Source of the DNA: Lactarius indigo
Lineage: Eukaryota > Basidiomycota > Agaricomycetes > Russulales > Russulaceae
NCBI GenBank assembly: GCA_025766275.1
Contig: JAFKAC010000016.1
Span: forward strand, 496,001-560,000
Reading direction: 5' to 3'
DNA: 64,000 nucleotides
Shown piece after piece: positions 11,441 to 22,526 of this stretch. The notes beneath the pieces are model-generated. The model worked only from the letters and a program-made list of their open reading frames with translations, was not told where the DNA came from and did not search any database. The position numbers were made by a program, and so were the translations under genes. Position 1 is the stretch's first letter; each line of letters begins with the position of its first letter.

Positions 11441-12239
11441 CTTCTCAATTGGCGAGGTTTGTGAGGAACTTACACGATGTATACCCTGCAGATTTGAGGT
11501 AAGACCTGGTCATATTGGGTCAGCGTATGTGACGCTCAGTTAGCAAATGCAGTCATATCATCTGGATGAACATCCTGTGCAACCCCACAGGGAAACTGAA
11601 TGCGTTCTGACCCATGGACTGGTTGGTAGAACGTAATAACCTATACACAAAGGTCAGTTAAATCACTTTGGAGATACTATACCATTGGTCATGCAGCCGG
11701 AGTCATTGTGTCCATCGTTGTGGCTGGTGCTTGAGGCACCGGAGGTGGACTAGACAGGAAGTGATGCTAGAGGCGGCGGGCTTTGATAGGGCAGACGTCG
11801 GTGTTGTCAGACTCCGTGGCAGGTCTCAAGTGTGTGGGCAATGGAGTAGAGCCCAATGGGCTGACAGAGACGCGGTGTGCTGACACAGACCCAGGTCATT
11901 TACGCTGGAAGTGGTCTGAATAGAAACATAGACTATATCTGCAAGCAATCACCTCTGATTGAGGTATTCCGAAGCTGTCATGTTATCGTTGAGAAAGTGT
12001 TTCAACTCATGCATTGAACACTCAAACATGCGCCACCAGACATGACCACAACAATAGAGAGGTTGCGCACCCATATGCAAACGTCTGGCCTGTGCGAATT
12101 TCGTCGTGGGAGGGCCGTGGAGCGGGAGATAATGGATAATATTGCAAGGGGTCTAGAGGTAGTACATGCTAAGAGAGTTGTGCTACCTGTTGAAGAGGAA
12201 GCACATGAGATCGAGGCTGCGGATTTAGAGGTCCACTGA
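11441..12239 (+). pseudogene. DUF6589-like host gene, carboxyl part
   Basis: Continues the gene broken at 3569, with 'SQLARFVRNLHDVY', 'MNILCNPTGK', 'DWLVERNNLYTK', 'VIYAGSG', 'SPLIEVFRSCHVIVE', then a final open stretch (12042-12239) with 'TTTIERLRTHMQTSGLCEF' and 'PVEEEAHE...AADLEV'. A 45-bp GT-AG intron fits 11499-11543. A second non-coding stretch, 11653-11894, has GT-AG ends and may be a 242-bp intron or an insertion. Two TGA stops (11608-11610, 12015-12017) stand where Arg is expected. Convergent with the helicase pseudogene. Confidence 0.7.
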
Positions 12240-12370
12240 CCGTAAATACATTCTTGTTTGGGCCTTGCACACCTCCTGTACGCGGCTTGTAATTCGGACA
12301 GATGCGATTAGAAGCTATGGGGGTAACCATGAACAACATAGACACGAACTATTACAATATAATGACATAC

Positions 12371-14254
12371 CTATGTGCGTGTTGCTGCCACATGCACTAC
12401 ATTGCCTCGTGCGGGGCGGTTTGGGGTCATTTGAACTTGGTGTCGATTGGGCAACTGACGACCTCTGCACGGTGGATGGCCCGGGCAGATTCCCGGCAGG
12501 TTGCAGAGCTGGTCTAGACAAACCAGCGTTAACAGGTGGGATGTGTTTCCGATGATATCGAGAATCTCTGCACCCCAGCGATTGGTATACTGCCAACTGA
12601 CTTGGGCATGAATTGACACGATATCGGAGACCTGCTCGAAATGGGCCAACTCCACTAAGCGTTCGAGTACATCGTCAGTCATGATGAGCTGGGGTCCAAA
12701 CATATCATCATCGCCCACAGTGCTCAGGAGCTGGTTTCACTGCCAGTCTTGCAAGGTGGTCTTGAGCCTCGTGTCTGTGCTGGTCAACTTGTACCGGCCT
12801 GCCTTGAATTTGCTCAGAGCCCGACTTTGTTTTGAGGCAGATGTTTTGGGGAGCAGTAGAATAAACGACCCGGGGTTGCAGATATCACAGCACAAATGGG
12901 AGCCCTTGACAACACATCGCGGGCAATTAGAACAAGCAATTGATGGAGACGCTGGCCACAGGTCAAACTGAGTTCCAGTAAACAGATTCCAAATATGTAT
13001 GTGGACGATTACCAAAGAACTCATTTGATATTCCACAGCGACAGACCCCTCGTGAATGTGCGTTGATATACGCATCCATGGCAGCCTCTTCGTAATTCTT
13101 GTGTTTCTCCTCTTGGACAATCAACCTGCCTGTTGTATGTGATGCACCAGAATCAGGCTCTGGTTGATCGCACTGGTGGCGAGGCCGCTTCCGTGAAGAT
13201 GGGCCAGCCTTCCCACTCTGCACATGCACACTCGTTGATGTTGATGTTACATCCACTGTGTCTGGGACTCCGTGCAGTTGCCTCTGCTGCGATTTCCCGG
13301 CATTCATTGCTGCTTTCTGTCTGGTTTGCATGCAGCGGTCCATGAATTTCGGCTTGACAATATAAATCCTGGTAGCTTCAGTTGATGGATCTCTTGCTGC
13401 ACGACCAAGACGCTGCCAGAGCATACAAAATGACTTTGTATGTTTCCACTGAACAACAAGCTTGATATTGCGCAGGTCAAGACCCTAACAACTGATTGGC
13501 ACGACTTCAACAATTTATGGATAACGACGCACCATTCCAGCCGCATCAGTACAGAAGATCCCCCATATTTCATTTAAGCGAAGTTTCTTGATCGTTTCTG
13601 TCTGGAAGCTTGTACTCATACCAGAATGGAACCAGAGAAGCTTCCCGACAAGTTCAGAAGGCGCATGTGAATGAGCAAACAGGCAAAGTCTCTCCGTTTC
13701 TTTTCGGTCGTTACAAAAAACCATGAATGGGGGTGGTGGGGGATTCCTATTGAACCTAAGCACACGGAGGATGTCATGGCACGAGTTTATAGGGTCCAGC
13801 ATCTCCAAGGTAAGCAAGTGAATATTCGGGCGATCATTGCTGAGCCGAATCTCCCTAGTTCTCTCTGATTGCATCTGAAGAACAGACTTTATGTGGCCAA
13901 GAACATGAGACGGTAGCGTTGCAGATGCCACGTAGAAGACAACATGTCCAGGGAGTAGCCAACATAGCCTCCCAACTTCAGCGTACTCGGGGCGGAAATC
14001 CCCTGACCACTGGCTGATACAGTGGGCCTTGTTGAATATAATATTGTGCAGTCTGTTAACAAATTTCTTCAGCTTTCACAGTTCAAGGAACCTCCAGTCA
14101 TTAAGAATGCACTCAGGACTTGTAATAATAACGCGGTACTTCAAGGACTTGATATCCTGTTCGCTACATTACTCAATGGATAGAGGCACTCATATAGGAC
14201 TCCCACCTCGTATGTATCATCTGACTCGGATGCAAGGTTTATTGCTGGGATCGA
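12371..14254 (-). pseudogene. RecQ-like DEAH helicase, carboxyl two-thirds
   Basis: The minus-strand reading shows superfamily 2 helicase motifs in order. Motif II is altered (NKAHCISQW where DEAHCISQW is usual), then FRPEYAEVGRL, motif III (VASATLP), 'FMVFCNDRKETERLC' (motif IV), 'WFHSGMS', 'IWGIFCTDAAGMG' (motif V) and 'LWQRLGRAARDPS' (motif VI, about 13380-13424). A clean 48-bp GT-AG intron (13485-13532) rejoins AAGM to GLDLR. Downstream is a basic, Ser-rich linker, a Cys-rich CPRC...CCDIC zinc motif near 12890, and 'MTDDVLERLVELAHF'. There is a TGA near 12737 and frame breaks near 12970 and 14100. The 5' part was displaced by Copia-K at 14255. I cannot place it in a named RecQ subfamily. 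Confidence 0.8.
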
Positions 14255-14789
14255 TGTTGAGACGCGACTGTTAAAGTCACATGTCTCGTGGGATCTGATT
14301 GAGTCAGCTCACATACTATATACGGTATCTGTCCCTTATGGACTTATGGACACTCCGGACTCATACGGACCGCTTTTGTTTATCTTTATTGTTAGATCCA
14401 TATATGGCTCTTATTGTTCTTTCTATTGTTAAGATACTGGTATTGTCTGCTTTAGGCAGCTATTGTTCTCTGCCATCCAATGGCGTTTCTACCTCTGGCG
14501 CACAGACCACCTGTATTGTGTTTGGGTCACCAGTGCGCACAGACCATTATTAGCTAAGCGTCCTGTATATAAGGACTGCTGTTTTCGCCTCTACACTTCA
14601 GAGTTCCCTTCACCTCTGAAGTGTAAGTCCTATCTCTTTACTTCTCTTTTACCTTTGCTCATAGACGTTCCTCTATAGTAACTTGTCTACTAGGTATGCG
14701 GTTGTAATAGAGTTCCCTTCACCTCTGAAGTTAACTTGTCTACTAGCTGTTCAAGCTTATCTCTTGCTTGTTAGTTCTGCGCTTCAACA
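14255..14789 (+). mobile_element. 5' LTR of Copia-K
   Basis: 535 bp, TGTTGAGACG...GCTTCAACA. A TATA box, TATATAAG, is at 14566-14573. About 20 bases further on, 14593-14624 forms a perfect 11-bp stem (ACACTTCAGAG / CTCTGAAGTGT) with a 10-base loop, which would lie at the very 5' end of the RNA. A second copy of AGAGTTCCCTTCACCTCTGA occurs at ~14709. Confidence 0.93.
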
Positions 14790-14801
14790 GGTTATGGGCC
14801 C
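14790..14801 (+). promoter_or_regulatory. Copia-K primer-binding site (half-tRNA type)
   Basis: GGTTATGGGCCC directly follows the LTR. Its complement, GGGCCCATAACC, resembles the anticodon arm of initiator tRNA-Met around the CAT anticodon, as in the half-tRNA priming known for Drosophila copia and yeast Ty5. The tRNA itself is not in the window, so the match is inferred. Confidence 0.6.
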
Positions 14802-16353
14802 TGATGCCTAATAACTAACTTGCTCTTATCAGATCTACTTGTGTCACCTTGCTCTCTCAACCACATATCCTTTTTGTCGTCACCACATCTTCAGTGAGCA
14901 TCCTCTATCCTCTTTCGACACACCTTTCTTTCTTGTCCACCATGACTTCGGTCATGTGCCATTTTGGCTAGCCTCCTAAAGAGGTTCTCATGAGAGGTTC
15001 CATATAACCTCAAATTCCTCTGTGCGCACTACAATATCTTCTTTACCCAGTTTTTCATCTGGAAGTGCTTTCATAGGCCAATAGGGGAAGACCCTTGCGG
15101 CTATAGGCCTCTCTAATGGTTGGGTGATACTCGGTTAATACCTGGGTCACTTTAAGGGGTGTGAAGGCCTGGTTAATAGTCAAACCCAGAAGTCCTTCCC
15201 TCTGACACAACTAGGAGACGCTACTTAGTACTATACACAGTAGCTATGACTAGACCTCTGCTAGGAGAAGTATTCGCTCCCTTTGTGCAGGATTCGCTGC
15301 ATAGCATGTATCACTAGTCTAGTTACTTAGTACCAAGACCCTTAATGGTCTGTTCTAGAGACTCCACAGACAGAAGATTCAGTTGTTATGGGAGTTGATC
15401 CCTATCACTGTCTCTTGAACTCGCTGTTGGCTCCTCTCTAGGGTACTACCCTTTACTATAGATCCTTAGTAGCCCCAGCATCAAGGCTGTAAAGCTGAGG
15501 GATACAGAGACTTAGTAGTCCTTCACCGGACCAAAAGCTCTTATTCCATCGAAGCCAACAAAGCTGTTGTATAACTATTACCCATAGTAACATTTGGGCT
15601 TTGTGGATCTTAGTATAAGGCAGCCATCAGTACAAATGATTCCACTACATAATTATACCCAAGTCGCACATACTTGAGGCATGACACTATATGTGTTATG
15701 GAGTATAGCGCTCCTATGGCTGGACCATTACCTTCTCTACCAAGATCTGAGCTGGTTCTGACTGCTCCTTGTTGATAAGTGACCCTTGCGCACTTAGCGG
15801 CTTGTATGGACCGGACTTGCAGCATGGACTGCTTTAGATTAGATTAATTGGACCTGTAGATTACTTACATTTGATCTGTACAATCTAGTGCTAATCATTG
15901 CGTCATGTATGACATCATGTAGAACACTCTGGACACTTCATTGTACTCAGTACCTTGTTCTCCTTTAGTTCTTATCTTTATTATGATGTCACTATGATAT
16001 CATCCTTGTCTGGACTTTCCTTGTTCTTGCACGCCTTGTTCCCTTTACACACACTCCTTTGTCCTGTTGTAGAACAATGCGTCCCTTGTATTCTGTGACA
16101 CTCTGTTACCTACCTTGTAGTTGTGTCACCCTCCTGTATAGTATAAGTAGTAGTGCTTGTACGCTCCTGGTCCACATCAGTTCCCTCACTGTTGTGTGCC
16201 AGGTATGTCTCTTCCTCTCAATTGTATTATCAGTTCCCTCACTGTTGTGTGCCAGACTCTCTTGCTTCACCTGCAACCTCCCTGTTACACCTCTGCTTCC
16301 AGCACTCAAGTATATCTCACCACAGTCTCCTTGCCACTGTGAGTATACTGTCT
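14802..16353 (+). other. Long untranslated leader of Copia-K
   Basis: About 1.55 kb between the primer site and the first Gag ATG with no convincing coding frame, unusually long for copia. Near its end the 25-base stretch TTCCCTCACTGTTGTGTGCC plus AG-type flank occurs twice (~16179 and ~16230), separated by a short segment starting GTATGT and ending TATCAG, which looks like a small intron. The leader may be spliced. Confidence 0.5.
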
Positions 16354-17660
16354 ATGTCTGCTGTTCATCACTCCTCGGAACCAGATTCACAAACATCTCA
16401 AATGTCTTTCCACCTTGTCTTCCCTCCGTCCGTCACCCTCGCCAAGTTGGATGGCACCAACTGGCAGACCTGGTCTGCCACCTTCACCTCCCTCATGCTG
16501 ATGAACGGGTGCAGCAGGCACCTTACACATGGTGCTCCTGCGTCAGTACCCCAACATCCCCCCCTTGCAGCAGGTGCTGTGGGACCCACTGGTCCTACAG
16601 ATGAGGGACTTGCCATCCTTGCCCTCTGGGCAAAACAAGAAGAGGTCATTACTGGCCTCCTATTTTTATCAGTGACAATGGAGGTCCTTTCTGGTATTCA
16701 CTCCTCCCACATCTTTCCAACTGTGCATGACAAGTTTGTGGAGTCGGAGAACCTCTATGGTCAGGTTGGCTCTATGGCCACCTTTAATATTTGGGTAGGC
16801 TTGGCAAATACCAAGCTTCAGGAAGGTAGCCCCTTCCTGCCTCAGCTCCAAAAAATGCTGGACCTGAGGAACACCCTGGTGGAGCAGGGAATGCCCATCT
16901 CGGACATGCAAATGTCCTTCATACTTTTAGACGCGCTCCCCCCATCTTATAGCACCATCGCCGGTACCATCCTGGCCTCTGGCCCCCCCTCTAACCTCCA
17001 ACCTCAGGACCTCATCAACAGGTTCATTAATGAGGAATCCCGACTCGCTGGTCCCGTGGCGTCCTACAACAAGGTCGCCCCGTCAAAAAATCTTCGGCCC
17101 CTCACGCTCATGAGGCGCGGCCATCGGGCAGCTCTGTGTCTTCGGACATAATCTGCCACTACTGCAAAAAACCTGGCCATAAAAAGCCAGAATGTTACAA
17201 ACTCAAACGGGACCAGGAAAATGCCAAGAAGGGGAAGGCAGGACAGCGGGCAAAAGCTGCCCAGAATACCACAGTAGAGGTGCCGGACTTGCTTCCGGCA
17301 AACAGGTTAAATAGCATACCTGTACCAAAGAGCCGACTATTTACTATAGTCAATGGCTCTGGCAAAATAGAGGAGGTACATGAAGTACCTCAGGTTTCCC
17401 TTTACACAATGGGTACACATAGTACCCAGATTGCATCAAAATGGATGATGGACAGCGGGGCGTCAGCACATTTTACACCCCACATAGAAGACTACGACAC
17501 CTACACTCCTCACAAAGGTGTTGAAGTACTACTAGGAGATAACTCCTTGCTAAGGAGTGTTGGTACTGGAACAGTGACAATCCATACCAACTTTGGGTAT
17601 GACCTAAAAATCTCCAATGTGCTGCACCTACCTAATACGCACTCGTGTATACTGTCCACC
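16354..17660 (+). pseudogene. gag: Copia-K gag and protease start
   Basis: Gag starts at ATG 16354 with the copia-type capsid signature LDGTNWQTWSATFTSLM and runs in one frame to TAA at 17151. The zinc knuckle (CHYCKKPGHKKPEC, ~17146) is in the -1 frame, which then runs into the protease motif MDSGASAHFTPH near 17455. The switch can be placed at the A6 run near 17087 (TCA AAA AAT). This is either a one-base loss or gain in the run or a programmed -1 slip, since AAAAAAT is a valid slip heptamer. The reading frame is cut at 17660 by the nested LTR and continues at 18464. Confidence 0.85.
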
Positions 17661-18463
17661 TGTTACGTTCCTACGAACGTATTGTCCGACTTGGACCGGG
17701 AACGGGTGTTGGCACGTGACTGCCACTCGTGGAACGAGCCGAACTGCTAGAACGCCCCCTTAGTAGTCAAGCAAGGTCACCTTCTGATGAGATAATCAGG
17801 GATAAGAGGGAAGTTGAACAGCCGTCAACCAAAAGAGAGATGGGAGGCAGGTGACAAGTCACAAAGGAAGGGAAAGCCTGAAGTCCTATTGAACGGTAGG
17901 AGTGGTACAAGAACTCAAGCTGGGGAATGCTCCGTCCCAGCGTACTACCTATATACTAGTACACAATAAAGTTCGCAGTCAGATCCGAACACAGAAACCC
18001 TAGTATCGTACTGAGTCATACCGAGTCATAGATAAGTACAACCAATGGCATAAGGCCCTCGGTATCGTATCAGTCAGCACAGACGTATCATCCAATCGGG
18101 ACGTACACAGTAATCAGAAGGTAGGCACGTAGGCCCGTGAAGTCTGTACAAAGGAACCCAATAACCTCTGAGCTTGATAAGGCAAGCGGACCATAACACT
18201 GGTTCGGCGTGATGTTTGTATTACGCAAACATCACACTGAAACATTGTCACGTGAGTATGTCAGTTACGTGACTACCAGCTGTCCACACCGCGTATACGC
18301 GGCTCGGGCATACTCCTCTTGGTGTTGCAGCTGCGTAAGCAGCCCTTCTTCTCCGTCATCTTCTTCAGGGGAGTCGGCATCTGTTCCGCCGGACTCGCGA
18401 TAGTCCCATAGAGGTCCAACACGTGATGCTGGTAAGTCACGTGGTTGAGGCGCGTTTGTTACA
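17661..18463 (+). mobile_element. Solo LTR Gy4-E1 inside Copia-K
   Basis: 803 bp with TGTTACG...TGTTACA ends and a perfect TSD, CCACC (17656-17660, 18464-18468). Removing it plus one TSD (808 bp) rejoins the copia protease frame with the integrase frame. It shares blocks such as TGTCCGACTTGGA and CTCAAGCTGGGGAA with the LTR at 27664. It contains a perfect 10-bp inverted repeat (GTGATGTTTG, 18209-18235) and the 14-bp palindrome CCGCGTATACGCGG (18289-18302). No Gy4 internal region is present in the window. Confidence 0.88.
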
Positions 18464-21400
18464 CCACCCCTGCCCTAACAGCTAAAGGGGCTATAGTAAG
18501 TTTTGATGCCACTACCTTTGCTATAAGGTATGATGGGAAAACCATAGCGGAAGGACACAAGGCTTCAGGCCTATATTGGCTTGATGGGCACCATAAAGTA
18601 AATGCCCAAGTATCTGCATCTGCTAGCCTTGATGTCTGGCATCAGCGCATGGGACATATGTCCAAAGAAGCGCTACAAAGATATGCTCCCAAGTCTGTTA
18701 AAGGACTTAACATAGACGAATCCCCAGAGGAAGAAGGTCCCTGTCATGGGTGTGAACTGGGCAAGTCCACCTGCAAACCTTTTCCTCCCTCCCAGAAGTG
18801 TGCACAAGAATCCCTTGAACTTGTGCACAGTGACCTTGTTGGCCCACTACAGAGTAACTCTATCCAGGGCAACAAATACTTTGCCACCTTCATAGATGAC
18901 TTCTCAAAGGCAGCAGTTGTCATCCCTTTGAAGTCCAAAGACGAGTTCATGGGTGCCTTCCTACACTACAAGGCATGGGCTGAAAAACAACAAAATAAGC
19001 CCATTAAAACCCTGCACTCGGATCGTGGTGGCGAGTATGTCAACAATGTCCTTAAGGACATTCTTCTGGAGGAAGGGATTGAGCATATGCTTACGATGCC
19101 TTATTCTCCACAACAGAATGGGAGAGCCGAGCGATTTAATCACACCATCATGGAAAAGGGCACCAGCATGCTTCATCATGCTGGCCTTAGTCTCGGCTTC
19201 TGGGAACAAGCAGTGCAAACTGCAGTGCACATTTACAATTGCACTCCAACCCGTTCTAATGAGTGGAAAACTCCGCTGGAGCTCTGGGATGGTACAGTCC
19301 CAGATGTCTCTTACTTTAGAGTATTTGGCTGCAAAGCCTACTATCATGTACCAGAACACAACCGGCGCAAATTAGATCCTAAATCAAAGGAAGCCGTGTT
19401 TGTGGGCTATGAACCCAATTCAAAGGGTTACAAACTCTGGGATAGACATAGCCGGTGCTTCGTCTCTTCACAAGATGTTACATTTGACGAAGCTACCTTC
19501 CCATCCCTGAGTGACCTGACTAGTCACTCCAATCAACCTGCCACTTCTCCCGTGTCTGGCGAACCTGCTAAAGGGGCTGCTGTTGCCGGTGAGATATTCT
19601 TTGTAGTGCCTAGTCAGCCTACGCCAGCTGTTGCCCCTGCGGCACCTCAGACACCAGTCTTTGTCCTACCACCTGTCCAGGTGCCCACAGTACCAGTACA
19701 ACAGCCTAGCACACCCCCCAACACTTCCCCAAATCCCGCTGACCAGACTATATATCACACTCCTCCATCCCAAGCCCCTGCTCCCACAACTCCAAGGCGC
19801 CCTCGCACTCGCTCGCAAGGGAGACCGCCTGTAGTAACTGCCCCTATCCCTGCCCCCAACTTTAATAGGGATATCTCTCCTCCTAGGGAAACACCTAGAT
19901 CTCCGAGGAATGGGCAAGTTACTTCACCCCCTCGCCCAAGGCGTGGGACAAGGGTACGATTCACAAATCCTCGTTACTACACAGAGGAGAACGATGAATT
20001 TGTGCCTGGGAGCAGTAGGCTGGGTATGATGGACTTGCTGAACGCTGCCGAGGTTCCTGGCTACAAGGACCTGCAGACCTTTAAGCAAGCCATGGAGTCT
20101 GACCAAGCTGTCAATTGGCTTGAAGCGTGCCAGTATGAGCTGGACGCTCTCGACAAGCTTGATGTCTGGAGGCTTGAACCCCTTCCTGAAGGAAGGAAGG
20201 TGGTTAAGTGTAAATGGGTGTTTAAAAAGAAAGCGGATGGACGCTTTTGTGCTAGGCTAGTGGCAAAAGGGTTCACCCAACTAGAGGGGGTGGACTTTGA
20301 CGAAACATTCTCCCCAGTTGCCCGCTTTGAGTCCTTAAGACTCCTTCTTGCGCTGGCCACGCTTGAAGACTGGCACATCCACCAGATGGATGTCAAATCG
20401 GCATTCCTTTATGGGGAACTGGAGGAAGAAATTTATATGGAGCAACCTGTCGGCTTCGTCACTGCTGGCTCTGAGCACCTTGTGTGCCGGTTACAGAAGG
20501 CCCTCTATGGCCTGAAACAGGCTTCCCGCGCATGGAACGTGCAGTTTCATGGGGTCTTAGTTGACCTAGGCTTTACGCAGACGTACTCTGATGCAGGAGT
20601 ATATGTGTATCATCTTCAAGAGGGGGGTGATACACTTTTCGTGATCTTATATGTAGATGACATCACTATACTTGGAAGTTCCTTATCAAAGATCAATGAA
20701 CTGAAGGCTTCTCTATCTAGTCAATATGAGATGACCGATCTGGGAGAGATCCAGTCCTATCTTGGTGTTAACATCACCAGAGATCGTGCTAATCGCACCA
20801 TGGAAATCAACCAGTCAGATTACATCCGCGATGTAGTGAAACACTTTGGAATGTCTGATTCCAATCCAGTATATACCCCTCTTCCCTCTGGCGCCGAGGC
20901 ACACTTGATCAAGTACACAGATCAGGCCTCTACTTCTGAGATTAAGAAGTATCAACAGATTATTGGGTCTCTGCTATATGCGCAGATTGGAAGCAGACCT
21001 GATATTTCCTTCGCTGTTGCGTGCCTTAGCCAATTTGCTTCCAACCCTTCACCTCAGCATTTACGCCTAGCCAAGTATGTCCTAGCTTATCTTAATAGCA
21101 CCAAGGACTACTCGTTACACTATGCTGGAGGGAACGGAAATGGTGGTGAAGGCCTTCATGGCTACTGCGACACTTCCTGGGGAGATCAGGAAGAAAAGCA
21201 CTCCACCTCAGGTTTTGTCTACCTGCTTGCAAATGGAGCCATTTCCTGGTGTACCAGAAAGCAAAAGACAATTGCTCAGTCTACCACTGAGGCAGAATAC
21301 ATGAGCCTCTCAGACGCCTCTAATCAGGCTCAGTGGTATACCACTTTCCTTGAAGAACTGGGATATGAGGTCACCTCTCCCATTCCTCTGCACTGTGACA

Positions 21401-21612
21401 ATAAGGGCGCTGTGGACTTAGCTCTCAACCCTGTCACTGGGAGATGTTCCAAACACATCCTGATCAAGCACCATGTAGTCAGGGAATACGTAGAAAACAA
21501 GGTCATACACCTGATACGTACACCCACAGGGGAAATGGTTGCAGATGGACTTACTAAGTCACTGCCCAGAGAACCTTTTGAAAAAATGGTTGCTGATCTA
21601 GGAATGATGTAA
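18464..21612 (+). CDS. pol: Copia-K Pol: integrase, reverse transcriptase, RNase H (3' part)
   Basis: Open for over 1,040 codons to TAA. In order: the integrase zinc motif (HQRMGHMSKEAL ... CHGCELGKST), the integrase core (HSDLVGPL, LHSDRGGEYV, QQNGRAERFN), a long Pro-rich linker, reverse transcriptase (KCKWVFKKKADG, DVKSAFLYGELEEEIYM, YVDDI), and RNase H with WCTRKQKTIAQSTTEAEYM. It ends with the usual copia tail 'HHVVREYV...ADGLTKSLP'. All catalytic residues I can check are present. It lacks its own start because the nested solo LTR separates it from gag and protease. Confidence 0.93.
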
Positions 21613-21962
21613 AGATGGGTTCTAGGACGTCGAACTGTTGTGTATACTAGCAACAGAACTCCTAGTTTAATAGCTAAGAAAAACCCTTCTTAAAGAACTG
21701 AAGAAGTTGGACCTGTTCCATCTTATCTCCCAGCTCACGGCTCTTCAAAAAAGTAGTTCTTTAGAACTACATTATTCTCATAGAGCAGTGCATGAAGACC
21801 TCCAAAAAGTTGTCCTTTATCAGGACTTCTGCCTACATAGATTCTTTCTAACCAGAGAATCAAAACATTCCTCATAGTACAGTAAAGCAATAAAGTGTCC
21901 TGCCAAGGCACTTTCACTCAATGCTTGCACCACTCTTGTGGACTGTCTCTATCATGGAGGGA
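21613..21962 (+). other. Copia-K 3' untranslated region and polypurine tract
   Basis: 350 bases without a coding frame. It contains a near-perfect palindrome, GTAGTTCTTTAGAACTAC, near 21755. It ends in the purine-rich ATGGAGGGA directly before the 3' LTR, the likely plus-strand primer. Confidence 0.6.
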
Positions 21963-22497
21963 TGTTGAGACGCGGCTGTTAAAGTCACATGTCTCGTGGG
22001 ATCTGATTGAGTCAGCTCACATACTATATACGGTATCTGTCCCTTATGGACTTATGGACACTCCGGACTCATACGGACCGCTTTTGTTTATCTTTATTGT
22101 TAGATCCATATATGGCTCTTATTGTTCTTTCTATTGTTAAGATACTGGTATTGTCTGCTTTAGGCAGCTATTGTTCTCTGCCATCCAATGGCGTTTCTAC
22201 CTCTGGCGCACAGACCACCTGTATTGTGTTTGGGTCACCAGTGCGCACAGACCATTATTAGCTAAGCGTCCTGTATATAAGGACTGCTGTTTTCGCCTCT
22301 ACACTTCAGAGTTCCCTTCACCTCTGAAGTGTAAGTCCTATCTCTTTACTTCTCTTTTACCTTTGCTCATAGACGTTCCTCTATAGTAACTTGTCTACTA
22401 GGTATGCGGTTGTAATAGAGTTCCCTTCACCTCTGAAGTTAACTTGTCTACTAGCTGTTCAAGCTTATCTCTTGCTTGTTAGTTCTGCGCTTCAACA
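21963..22497 (+). mobile_element. 3' LTR of Copia-K
   Basis: 535 bp, differing from the 5' LTR by one visible base. TSD ATCGA follows at 22498-22502. Confidence 0.95.
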
Positions 22498-22526
22498 ATC
22501 GAAACTGCTGACAGCTCTGCGACATA
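22498..22526 (-). pseudogene. RecQ-like helicase, 29-bp island between two transposons
   Basis: Read on the minus strand and joined across Copia-K this gives AELSAVSI followed by PAINLASES, a stretch typical of this helicase family between motifs I and II. It includes the Copia-K TSD at one end and the hAT-like TSD GCGACATA (22519-22526) at the other. Confidence 0.7.

Larger units (their letters stand above)
14255..22497 (+). mobile_element. Copia-K, Ty1/copia element inserted in the helicase gene
   Basis: 8,243 bp including a nested solo LTR (17661-18463). It has 535-bp LTRs at both ends and a perfect TSD, ATCGA (14250-14254 and 22498-22502). Domain order Gag, protease, integrase, reverse transcriptase, RNase H marks it as copia. 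I see a single A/G difference between the LTRs, so it is very young. It is disabled by the nested LTR and by a frame change between capsid and zinc knuckle. Confidence 0.95.

Noticed and set aside
14790..14801. Self-priming in Copia-K
   Set aside because: The site has no complement near the predicted RNA start; it fits a half tRNA-Met primer instead.
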